Positions 17,678-24,525 of a stretch of DNA of 64,000 bases are shown piece by piece (within the stretch, counting starts at the first letter, position 1; each line of letters opens with the position of its first letter). The translations under genes and the position numbers were made by a program. A model generated the notes under the pieces. It was not told the origin of the DNA. It made no database searches and saw only the letters and a program-made list of their open reading frames with translations. The stretch is from positions 197,001 through 261,000 of the forward strand of contig CP031740.1 in NCBI GenBank assembly GCA_022701275.1, given 5' to 3'. The stretch is from Microcoleus vaginatus PCC 9802 (lineage in GTDB: Bacteria; Cyanobacteriota; Cyanobacteriia; Cyanobacteriales; Microcoleaceae).

Positions 17678-18358
17678 TCAATCGCTACCTGCTGTTTCCA
17701 ATTTCTCTCCAATCCTCGGTTCCGTACCATTCAACAGCCGCTGAATATTGCTCCGATGTCGCACAATTACAAACACACCGCCCGCAATGCCAAACAATAC
17801 ATAAGCTAGCGGCTGATGTAAAGTAAACATCAATCCAGCAACGCTAATTGCCCCGATAATCGAGCTTAAAGAAACAATTCGCGACACTGCAAACACGATT
17901 CCAAAAATTCCGAAAGTTCCCAAACCTACTGGCCAGTACAAACCAAGCAAAACTCCCAAACTCGTAGCGACAGATTTACCGCCGGTAAACCCCAGCCAAA
18001 TAGATTTGCTGTGGCCCAAAACAGCAGAGAAACCCGCCAAAGTTGCCATCCAAGGGATGACAGTTGCAGTATTTTCTAAACCTGCGGCGGTTGCTAGCTG
18101 CTGGGTAAAACTGAGAGAGTAAATGTAGCGGATTAGGACGATCGCACTTACCCCCTTCAACACATCAACCAGCAACACCCCCAACCCCGGCCACTTACCC
18201 AAAGTCCTCAGTACGTTAGTCGCACCCGTCGAACCCGAACCAACCTCTCGAATATCAATTCCTAGCATCCATTTCCCCAAGGCGTACCCAGTAGGAATCG
18301 AACCCAGCAAATAAGCTGCTATTAGCAATGCGCCATTTAAAATTATCCAGCTAGCCAT
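17678..18358 (-). CDS. plsY: Glycerol-3-phosphate acyltransferase PlsY
   Basis: A 226-residue polytopic membrane enzyme that acylates glycerol-3-phosphate from acyl-phosphate, the first step of phospholipid synthesis. The family motifs are clear: YLLGSIPTGYALGKW, GSGSTGATNVLRTLGKW (Gly/Ser-rich loop), GHSKSIWLGFTGGKSVATSLGVL and the final RHRSNIQRLLNGTEPRIGEK. Length is typical. It is the last gene of a minus-strand group with DUF3086, DUF3119 and an MlaE-type permease, a grouping consistent with membrane lipid handling. Confidence 0.96.
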   Translation of the reverse strand: MASWIILNGALLIAAYLLGSIPTGYALGKWMLGIDIREVGSGSTGATNVLRTLGKWPGLGVLLVDVLKGVSAIVLIRYIYSLSFTQQLATAAGLENTATVIPWMATLAGFSAVLGHSKSIWLGFTGGKSVATSLGVLLGLYWPVGLGTFGIFGIVFAVSRIVSLSSIIGAISVAGLMFTLHQPLAYVLFGIAGGVFVIVRHRSNIQRLLNGTEPRIGEKLETAGSD

Positions 18359-18382
18359 TTTTTAATTTGAGATTTCGTGTAC

Positions 18383-18431
18383 AGCAGAAGGAAGAAGGAA
18401 GAAGGAAGAAGGAAGAAGGAAGAAGAAGAAA
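18383..18431. repeat. GAAGGAA heptamer microsatellite
   Basis: Six to seven copies of a GGAAGAA unit sit upstream of plsY. The same unit recurs at 41711-41737 and, as GGAAGAG, inside uvrC at 37461-37490. Confidence 0.8.
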
Positions 18432-18525
18432 CAACCAATTCCGGTTAATTTCCCTCTGAGTTTCTTCAGTCCGCGCAGGCGGACGAAAGTTTGTATAGCA
18501 GCGAATTATATTCGCCCGGACTTGC

Positions 18526-19857
18526 TCAAAAATCCTTAGCAGTCGTCAAAGTTTGCGGGTCAGAAGCAAAAGCCAACCACAGCGGAAATTGCAGCAGTGA
18601 CAAACTAATTAAATCCTCAGTTTCATCAATGACAATTAGTGGCAATTTGCCCTCTTTCACCAGTCGATCGGCTTTTTGAGCTAAAGCTTCCGCAGACTCA
18701 AACATAATAATCCCCCGTTCCGGGCCAAAATCGTTGCGAGTAATGCCCAAACAGTCCTGCAAACCCCGGCGCCACTCTCCTAAACGTTCGGGACTGTTGG
18801 CGAGCACCAAAGTCCGCACCCGTCCACCGTAGACGCTTCTGAGTACAGAAATAATAGTCGAAGTAATCAAGATATTTTGCAAGCGCGAACCCATAGTCCG
18901 CAAAGCACCCCTTCCTCCTTGAGTGAAAAACCAGTTAGAAACTCGTTCCGCGTGGATGGGTTCAAAAGTGCGGCGAAGTTGCCAAGGCGGGCCGTAGTAG
19001 TCGGGGAGAGTGCGATATTGATCGAGGGTGCGGCGAATTTGTTTGGCTTGTTCTTGAAATCCCTGTTCCGCAAATTTGGGATTTACTGGTGCTGAGGATT
19101 GAGACTCCTCAGCAGGAATTTGCCTGGGTGTCTCTTGCACTGGTGGCGTCAAATCTAAGAGTTCGGCGGTAGCGGCCAAATCCTGCAAACTGCCTACTAG
19201 ATAGTCTTTGAAACCCTGGACTCGAATTGCTAAATCTTGGGAAACGCCGGCAAAAGTGGTTCGCATTTCCTTTTGAATTCGATCGCGCCGGCGTTCGAGT
19301 TTTTCTACTTCGATTTGTAGCGCTTGTTTGCGGTGATCTAGTTGAATCAAGCCGTCTTGTACCAAACGCCCGATCGATGCTTGAGCCTGGCCCAACGCTT
19401 CTAAAGCATTGGCTTTGTCGGCTTCCAATGCGGCAATTTTTTCAGTCAAATTTTGTTCTTGCTGCTGCAATTCTTTGACTCTCTGTGCCAACTGTTCGGT
19501 AACATTTTCTGGGATGTGCGTTACCGTTTCTGGGGTTGCTATTGGCTGGGAGTCTGCTGGAAGCTCAATTTGAGCGATCGGACTTTCTGATTCGGCATCG
19601 TCGGTGTTGGGCGGAATTTGGGCGATTGCGCCTGCTTCGTCCACGAATTGGGCGATTTCGGCATCTTCCTCGCCCAGCGGCGGGTCTGTTTCTGGCGGGA
19701 GTTGGGCTGGCAGTTCATTTTCGTCGAGCCACAAATCTCGTGTTTGAGATAGAAGTTCGTACTCCGTCTCATTCACGGGTAAATCGACTTCGCCGTCACC
19801 GCTTGGGGCGGGTGGTTGGGCTTGCGGTTCTTGGGTTGGAGATTCGTCTGAATTCAT
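18526..19857 (-). CDS. DUF3086-type cyanobacterial protein
   Basis: A 443-residue protein of unknown function. Residues 1-130 are acidic, proline- and glutamine-rich and probably disordered. Residues 130-205 are a strong coiled coil (LAQRVKELQQQEQNLTEKIA, then LEVEKLERRRDRIQKEM region). Residues 205-443 form the conserved domain (LAIRVQGFKDYLVGSLQDLA, PPWQLRRTFEPIHAERVSNW, LGEWRRGLQDCLGI, GKLPLIVIDETEDLISLSLL), which I assign to the cyanobacterial DUF3086 family from memory. The next genes upstream are DUF3119 and mlaE. A lipid-related or envelope role is only suggested by that context. Confidence 0.8.
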   Translation of the reverse strand: MNSDESPTQEPQAQPPAPSGDGEVDLPVNETEYELLSQTRDLWLDENELPAQLPPETDPPLGEEDAEIAQFVDEAGAIAQIPPNTDDAESESPIAQIELPADSQPIATPETVTHIPENVTEQLAQRVKELQQQEQNLTEKIAALEADKANALEALGQAQASIGRLVQDGLIQLDHRKQALQIEVEKLERRRDRIQKEMRTTFAGVSQDLAIRVQGFKDYLVGSLQDLAATAELLDLTPPVQETPRQIPAEESQSSAPVNPKFAEQGFQEQAKQIRRTLDQYRTLPDYYGPPWQLRRTFEPIHAERVSNWFFTQGGRGALRTMGSRLQNILITSTIISVLRSVYGGRVRTLVLANSPERLGEWRRGLQDCLGITRNDFGPERGIIMFESAEALAQKADRLVKEGKLPLIVIDETEDLISLSLLQFPLWLAFASDPQTLTTAKDF

Positions 19858-19915
19858 GGGAAATTTTGTTCGGCGTGGGCACGGAAAAGTTAAAAATTAA
19901 AAATTAACAACTTTT

Positions 19916-20308
19916 TTAGTCTTGACGGGGACAGCGCTGTTCTAAGCAGGTCTGTAGCATTTTACGATCGAACAGAACCGGCAGAAAGTGAATGCTGTTA
20001 ATTTCTTTGAAATAGAACAAAATCGGCACAGGGGGCCAAAATATCCGCCAATTTTGCCATTCTCGGTAAGGAAAGCGGCGGATTAATTTGGACGATCGAT
20101 AAATGTCCAAATCTGTTGGGGTAAATTGTAGCCGGATGGTGGCGGCTTGGTACATCAGAAACAAGCCGAACACAGAAAGCGGCAAACTCACCCACTTCTG
20201 AACGAACAGCAGCGGTACGGCCGCCAGTACCAAAACTAGGGGAATCGCATAACTCGGAGCGAGCTCGATCGTATTTGTCGGCGCAGTAGAAGAGGCAGTG
20301 GTATTCAC
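19916..20308 (-). CDS. DUF3119-type small membrane protein
   Basis: A 130-residue protein with two adjacent hydrophobic helices (about residues 19-60: YAIPLVLVLAAVPLLFV, then WVSLPLSVFGLFLMYQAA), followed by a PH-like soluble region (LQFTPTDLDIYRSSKLIRRF, YREWQNWRIFWPPVPILFYF) and an IHFLPVLFD end. This matches what I remember of cyanobacterial DUF3119 proteins. It lies between the MlaE-type permease (63 bases) and the DUF3086 gene (58 bases), all on the minus strand, suggesting one operon. Confidence 0.8.
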   Translation of the reverse strand: MNTTASSTAPTNTIELAPSYAIPLVLVLAAVPLLFVQKWVSLPLSVFGLFLMYQAATIRLQFTPTDLDIYRSSKLIRRFPYREWQNWRIFWPPVPILFYFKEINSIHFLPVLFDRKMLQTCLEQRCPRQD

Positions 20309-20371
20309 GGGTTTAAATCAAGGGTAGTAAACGAATGTTGCCGATTATTCATATTTTATCTGTTTCCTAGC

Positions 20372-21166
20372 TTACAAGCCTTTGAGTACGCTAGAGCCCG
20401 TCCCCTGAAACATCAGCCAAGTCATGAAAAAGTTCACAATAAAAATAGCCAGTAAAGCCGTCACCACCGCCGTAGTAGTCGATTGACCGACGCCTTTTGC
20501 CCCGCCGGTGGTGGTCAAACCCCAGCTAGTGCCGATTACAGCAATCAAGCCACCGAATACAAAAGCCTTAATTGCCGCGCTGCAAATATCCCACAGACCC
20601 AAGAAATTGCGGACTGATTCTAAAAACACGCTTTGAGAGATGCCGTACATCGTCGTAGCAATCAGCAGTCCGCCGAGGACGCCGGTGACGAGACACATGA
20701 TGGTTAAAATTGGCAGCATCAAGCAGCAAGCAAGGACGCGGGGAATGACTAAATAGTCGATCGGGTCTGTTCTGAGCATCAGCAAGGCATCTATCTGTTC
20801 TGTTACCTGCATTGTGCCGATTTCCGCTGCAAAAGCCGAACCTACCCGTCCCGTCACGATGACGGCTGTTAAGACGGGGCCGAGCTCGCGAGTCAAAGAC
20901 AAAGCTAAAACGCCACCTACGACATTGGCGGCACCGAGGTTAATAAATTCCCTGGCTACCTGAATAGTAAATACCATGCCGACAAAACCCGCCGTCAGCA
21001 AAGCAATCAGCAGAGATTCCGGGCCGACTGCTGCCATTTGGTCGATGGTGTTGCGGCGGTGAATTTTGCCTTTCAGCAAGTGCAGCATGACTTGGCCGCC
21101 CAATAAAGCTGCTGCCAGCAACCGCTGACTCCACAAACTGAGGCTCGAAGATGTAGTGGTGCTCAA
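20372..21166 (-). CDS. mlaE: MlaE-family lipid ABC transporter permease
   Basis: A 264-residue permease of the MlaE/TGD1 family, which moves phospholipids between membranes as part of an MCE transporter. Hallmarks include GFVGMVFTIQVAREFINLGA, LTRELGPVLTAVIVTGRVGSAFAAEI, MQVTEQIDALLMLRTDPIDY and the final helices ending in MTWLMFQGTG. Neither the ATPase (MlaF-like) nor the MCE protein is adjacent; in cyanobacteria these are often elsewhere. It heads the minus-strand group mlaE-DUF3119-DUF3086-plsY. Confidence 0.93.
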   Translation of the reverse strand: MSTTTSSSLSLWSQRLLAAALLGGQVMLHLLKGKIHRRNTIDQMAAVGPESLLIALLTAGFVGMVFTIQVAREFINLGAANVVGGVLALSLTRELGPVLTAVIVTGRVGSAFAAEIGTMQVTEQIDALLMLRTDPIDYLVIPRVLACCLMLPILTIMCLVTGVLGGLLIATTMYGISQSVFLESVRNFLGLWDICSAAIKAFVFGGLIAVIGTSWGLTTTGGAKGVGQSTTTAVVTALLAIFIVNFFMTWLMFQGTGSSVLKGL

Positions 21167-21351
21167 GGGATTTCGACTCTATAACAACTGCAAAAAATGA
21201 AATTTATCTACAAATCTTAAACAAGTTTTTTCTATAACATTTAAGATTTCTGACAGAACTGGCCACTGAGGGCGATCGCTGCCTATCGTAGAAAAGAACA
21301 AGTTTTGTTTGCTTGTACCTTTCGGCAGTTTAGCTGAATTTACTGACTCTT

Positions 21352-21639
21352 ATGAGCATTTTTCCCAATTTTCTTCGTTCTGTACTGCTGACCAGCCTGT
21401 TGAGCTTTGTCGCCCCCGTATTGTTAATCGGCGCGGGATTGGCTAGCTTTTTGCTGATCGGCTTCGTGCCTGCTCTCCAAGGAGTTGGTCGTTCTGGAGA
21501 AGACCTGATTTTGCAGTTCTTAGCTACTTTCGGCAGCGGCTGTCCCCTCCAGGGCTTTTTCGTCATTGGTCTAACTTTTGGTTTGGTGGGTGCTTTGTTT
21601 GATACCTACGCTTCTTATCAGCATTCGCGGTGGAGTTAA
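21352..21639 (+). CDS. Small two-helix membrane protein, unknown
   Basis: A 95-residue hydrophobic protein divergent from mlaE. Helix one covers about residues 10-42 (SLLSFVAPVLLIGAGLASFL, possibly re-entrant), helix two about 65-83 (FFVIGLTFGLVGALFDTYAS). A short loop between them contains GRSGEDLILQFLATFGSGCP. I do not recognise the family. The coding-like composition and position next to the lipid-transport genes favour a real gene. Confidence 0.65.
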   Translation: MSIFPNFLRSVLLTSLLSFVAPVLLIGAGLASFLLIGFVPALQGVGRSGEDLILQFLATFGSGCPLQGFFVIGLTFGLVGALFDTYASYQHSRWS

Positions 21640-22079
21640 TTTTGTTTCGTTATATGTGGGATTTGAGATTTTAGGTTGGGAATTCTAAATTAAATCTAAA
21701 ATCTCAAATTGTTGGGTTCCGATGCGATCGAATAGCGCCACCTGTAATAACTTCGCCTACACACGGATAGTTGCTAGCAGACAGGAGTGGTGGAGAGCAA
21801 AAAATTTTAGACCACAGTTAAAATTTGCCGAGTCATGTGTGGAGTCAATCTCAAATCTAAACTCTCCAACCTCAAATCGGCTGACTTCGCCCAAAAACGG
21901 ATACTTGAAATTTTAGACTCTTGGTCAAAGTTCCAGATTCATCTGTAGAGTCAATCTCAAATCTCAAATCTCAAACCGACTCACTCAACATTATTGCTCG
22001 CAAATGTTCGGTAATGCGATCGGCCTTTTTGCGGAAAACCGAATCCCCCTATTTCTGGAGCTGGAATATATTAAATACA
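21640..22079. other. Gene-free stretch with scattered TCTAAAATC motifs
   Basis: About 440 bases with no convincing coding frame. It holds several copies of the dispersed TCTAAAATCTCAAAT motif (near 21690-21712, 21850 and 21950-21972). I see no RNA gene or complete repeat in it. Confidence 0.6.
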
Positions 22080-22134
22080 GGTTGAGTCAAGTGTTTCTCA
22101 ACCCTAAAAACTTCAGATAGTCGAGGTATTAGTT
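22080..22134 (+). promoter_or_regulatory. hspA leader with candidate RNA-thermometer hairpins
   Basis: Two hairpins precede the hspA start. GGTTGAG (22080-22086) pairs perfectly with CTCAACC (22097-22103). ACTTC (22110-22114) pairs with GAGGT (22123-22127), with one G-U pair and an 8-base loop, hiding the likely Shine-Dalgarno GAGG 8 bases before the ATG. Small heat-shock genes in several cyanobacteria use short 5' thermometer hairpins of this kind; the role here is inferred. No CIRCE element is present. Confidence 0.5.
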
Positions 22135-22578
22135 ATGGCACTTATTCGTTGGGAACCTTTGCGGGAAATGGACTCCTTGCAGCGAGAAATGAATCGGTTG
22201 TTTGATAGCTTGACTCCGGCAACCGAGCGCGCATCTAACGGTGTTGCTTTTCTACCCCCCGCCGAACTCGATGAAACTCCCGAAGCCATCCACCTTAAAT
22301 TAGAAGTTCCGGGCATGGAAGCTAAGGATTTGGACGTACAAGTAACCGCAGAAGCTGTTGCTATTAGTGGCGAACGCCGTCAGGAAACTAAGAGTGAAGA
22401 TAAAGGCATGACTCGCTCTGAGTTCCGTTACGGTTCGTTCCGCCGGGTGATTCCCCTACCCGCACGGGTTCAAAATGACAGCGTAGAAGCTGAGTACAAA
22501 AATGGAGTTTTGCACCTGAATTTGCCCAAAGCGGAAGCAGAAAAGAACCGCGTGGTGAAAGTGCAAATCGGCGGCTAA
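22135..22578 (+). CDS. hspA: Small heat-shock protein HspA (Hsp20 family)
   Basis: A 147-residue alpha-crystallin chaperone that holds unfolding proteins and stabilises membranes under heat. The N-terminus MALIRWEPLREMDSLQREMN is typical of cyanobacterial HspA/Hsp17. The alpha-crystallin domain covers about residues 40-140 (IHLKLEVPGMEAKDLDVQV, VAISGERR, FRRVIPLPARV, EAEYKNGVLHLNLPKAE). The C-terminal partner motif is a weak VVKVQIGG. Hairpins in the leader suggest temperature control at translation. Confidence 0.96.
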   Translation: MALIRWEPLREMDSLQREMNRLFDSLTPATERASNGVAFLPPAELDETPEAIHLKLEVPGMEAKDLDVQVTAEAVAISGERRQETKSEDKGMTRSEFRYGSFRRVIPLPARVQNDSVEAEYKNGVLHLNLPKAEAEKNRVVKVQIGG

Positions 22579-22602
22579 TAATTGTTGGCTAATTGCTGAT
22601 AG

Positions 22603-22635
22603 ATAGGGCGTGCGGTGCGCGCCCTATTTGTTTGG
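22603..22635 (+). terminator. Candidate terminator of hspA
   Basis: ATAGGGCG (22603-22610) pairs perfectly with CGCCCTAT (22620-22627), followed by TTGTTTGG. It lies 25 bases after the hspA stop. Confidence 0.65.
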
Positions 22636-22916
22636 AAAATTGGTAATTGGTAATTGGTAAGTGAGCCGAAAAGCATTGGGCATTGCGAGTTTGAGGAAGG
22701 ATTCTTCCATCGTCCTTCTTCGTTTTTCCATCGTCCTTCTTCCTTCTTCCTTCCATCCGTTACATCCTCAGAAAGCGAATCCGTTACCGAACTTCCTTTT
22801 TCCGATTCGGCAACTGTGCTAAACTCGAAGATGCGATGGTTGGTGAGGAGACTTGCGTGCCGAGTCAGGGAGTTGGAGGAAATGGAATTGCATCGGAGTT
22901 TGGAGACTTAACCGGG
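22636..22916. repeat. GGTAATT and CCATCGTCCTTCTT repeats, no gene
   Basis: This gap carries three GGTAATT units (near 22640) and repeated CCATCGTCCTTCTT/TCCTTC pyrimidine tracts (about 22687-22757). Short frames crossing it have repeat-like products (HRPSSFFHRPSSFF) and look non-coding. The downstream part (22836-22916) is in frame with the toxin-like gene and could be its decayed 5' end. Confidence 0.55.
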
Positions 22917-23198
22917 ATGACCCGCCAAGAAGTCGATGATTTTTTGCGCGGATTAGGTGCCGAAATCAAAACTACTAGAGATGGTTATGTTGCATATAAA
23001 TTTTTTGATAAGTCAACAGTAATGATCCGTCCTAACGGTGAAGTGATTAGAACGCCTGCACCGAAATCGGGATCAGATGGAAGAAATATCAACAAAGCTT
23101 TGCGTCTCGATAGAGAGGGTAATTTATTGCGGACGAGAGACGAATTTGGTAATTTAATTCCAGGTACTCACAATACGGGGGAAAAATTAAATGAGTGA
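22917..23198 (+). CDS. Putative orphan toxin-tip domain of a polymorphic toxin
   Basis: A 93-residue fragment starting MTRQEVDDFLRGLGAEIKTT and containing GYVAYKFFDKSTVMIRPNGE, an RTPAP linker, and a C-terminal NLLRTRDEFGNLIPGTHNTGE. The layout resembles detached C-terminal toxin domains of polymorphic (CDI/Rhs-like) toxins; I cannot name the domain. There is no delivery domain upstream, only repeats. An in-frame ATG at 22836 would add 27 residues; both starts lack a strong ribosome site. It overlaps the next gene by 8 bases, the usual arrangement of toxin and immunity genes. It may be a remnant, a recombination cassette, or a small gene with another role. Confidence 0.5.
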   Translation: MTRQEVDDFLRGLGAEIKTTRDGYVAYKFFDKSTVMIRPNGEVIRTPAPKSGSDGRNINKALRLDREGNLLRTRDEFGNLIPGTHNTGEKLNE

Positions 23199-23628
23199 TT
23201 GGAAGGATGACTATAACTTGCTTGGATTGGGTGGTTTTACATCTTTAATCACAAAAGTCAACGTATCTTTATGGGGAAACGAAGTATTAATTGAATGCGT
23301 CTACAATCCAGAAGAAAGATTGCCTTATATCCTGGCATTCAAAGACTGTCGCGATATCAGTTGGACTGTACACGATGAAGAGGCAGTTGGCGAACTGGAA
23401 GCTGAATTCTTCGGAATTTCATTGGGCGAGCCGGAACACCGCAAGCCTGCGGTGATTACTACAGATATTTTTGAAATTTCAATTTTGTACGGCAGTTTTA
23501 GCATTCACAAGGGAGAAAACCTAAATGCTGAAGTAGAAGATTTAGAAACAGAGGAGTGGGGTATCACAATCGCCAGCAGTATTGTACCAATTGTAAACCC
23601 CCGCGCGGTTAAATTGCCAAGGCGTTAG
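23191..23628 (+). CDS. Putative immunity protein of the adjacent toxin-like gene
   Basis: A 145-residue acidic soluble protein (SDWKDDYNLLGLGGFTSLI; LWGNEVLIECVYNPEER; ISWTVHDEEAVGELEAEFFG; IFEISILYGSFSI). The alternating strands and acidic surface fit many immunity proteins (an Imm50-like impression only, by eye). The start overlaps the end of the toxin-like frame, implying translational coupling. No motif proves the function, and I do not recognise a named family with confidence. Confidence 0.5.
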   Translation: MSDWKDDYNLLGLGGFTSLITKVNVSLWGNEVLIECVYNPEERLPYILAFKDCRDISWTVHDEEAVGELEAEFFGISLGEPEHRKPAVITTDIFEISILYGSFSIHKGENLNAEVEDLETEEWGITIASSIVPIVNPRAVKLPRR

Positions 23629-23658
23629 TAATATTATCTCGGGTAAAATAACTATTAC

Positions 23659-23768
23659 AGGACTTACCCACTCCGACTCCTCGAAACTGGGTTTTTTACA
23701 TAATCTGCGGGTTTTAACGAAGTATTTTCGTAAAAAACCCGGTTTCTGGGCCCCCATGCGTAAGTCCT
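23659..23768. repeat. 110-bp inverted-repeat (MITE-like) element
   Basis: Ends are AGGACTTAC (23659-23667) and GTAAGTCCT (23760-23768). Inside, a 17-bp arm at 23683-23699 (GAAACTGGGTTTTTTAC) pairs with 23730-23746 with a single mismatch. Related AAACCCGGTTTC cores occur at 30255-30321 and 48594-48670, the latter also ending TAAGTCCTAT. No coding capacity. Confidence 0.75.
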
Positions 23769-23779
23769 ATATTATTAGG

Positions 23780-23838
23780 TTTGTAGTGAGGACTGAAGTC
23801 CTCATCAAAAATCTGAGGATTGAAGTCCTCACTACAAA
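23780..23838. repeat. TTTGTAGTGAGGAC inverted repeat
   Basis: A 25-base arm (23780-23804) pairs at 22 positions with 23814-23838 around a 9-base loop. Related copies with the TTTGTAGTRAGGAC end lie at 38586-38614, 44814-44838 and 49250-49284. Confidence 0.75.
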
Positions 23839-23934
23839 ATAATTACCAATTTTTCAAAAAAGACAGTAGGTATTGTTGCCAGCCTCAGTTTACGATACTT
23901 AAGAGAACATTTTTTGCAAATGAGGTAAAACACA

Positions 23935-24336
23935 ATGCCTGATATTGTTGATATTGCTGTAGGTGCGGGTTCCTTTCAAACCCTGGTAACGGCGGTGCAA
24001 GTAGCTAATTTAGTAGATGCGCTCAAAAGTCCGGGCCCTTTCACTGTCTTTGCACCCACTGACGATGCTTTTGCGAAATTGCCGCCGGGAACTATCACCA
24101 CCCTAGTCCAGAACGTTCCCCAACTGACTAGGATTTTGATGTTTCATGTCGTCTCCGGCAAGTTTATGAAAGCTGATTTGGCCAAACTCGGTTTTGTTAC
24201 TTCCTTAGAAGGTTCGCCGATTAAAATTGATTGTTCTGACGGTTTTGAGGTGAAAAATGCTACAGTTGTCGCTGCAGATATCGAAGCAGACAATGGCGTC
24301 ATCCACGTCATCGATAACGTGATTTTAATGGGATAA
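23935..24336 (+). CDS. Fasciclin (FAS1) domain protein
   Basis: A 133-residue single FAS1 domain with no signal peptide. H1 and H2 motifs are present: [20 protein letters not shown] near residues 34-53 and the C-terminal [21 protein letters not shown]1 domains mediate adhesion or surface interactions, and single-domain cytoplasmic or non-classically exported forms are common in cyanobacteria. Length is normal for a one-domain protein. It stands alone between repeat-filled gaps. Confidence 0.93.
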   Translation: MPDIVDIAVGAGSFQTLVTAVQVANLVDALKSPGPFTVFAPTDDAFAKLPPGTITTLVQNVPQLTRILMFHVVSGKFMKADLAKLGFVTSLEGSPIKIDCSDGFEVKNATVVAADIEADNGVIHVIDNVILMG

Positions 24337-24468
24337 TTTCGCTGGGGGAGCCAAGCAGGTGCTTTGCGGTGCCGCTTTGCTCCCGATCGCACGCTTTTTT
24401 TTATTGGTTGAAGGTAATTTCAATATAAAAAAGTTGTTTTTTCGGCGGATGTATTTTAAGATGATTGT

Positions 24469-24499
24469 TTGAAAAAGTTTAAAAATCAATAATTATAAT
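24469..24499 (+). promoter_or_regulatory. Candidate promoter of the hybrid kinase
   Basis: TTGAAA (24469-24474) and a perfect TATAAT (24494-24499) are separated by 19 bases, somewhat long. Transcription would begin near 24506, close enough to favour the ATG at 24526 over the upstream TTG at 24514. Confidence 0.45.
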
Positions 24500-24525
24500 A
24501 TAAGCAAACCAGTTTGGTGAGCACT

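Noticed and set aside
21640-22134. CIRCE (HrcA) operator before hspA
   Set aside because: The 9-9-9 inverted repeat is absent; only the GGTTGAG/CTCAACC hairpin is seen.
22654-22911. 85-codon plus-strand frame upstream of the toxin-like gene
   Set aside because: Its product is largely translation of the CCATCGTCCTTCTT repeat.
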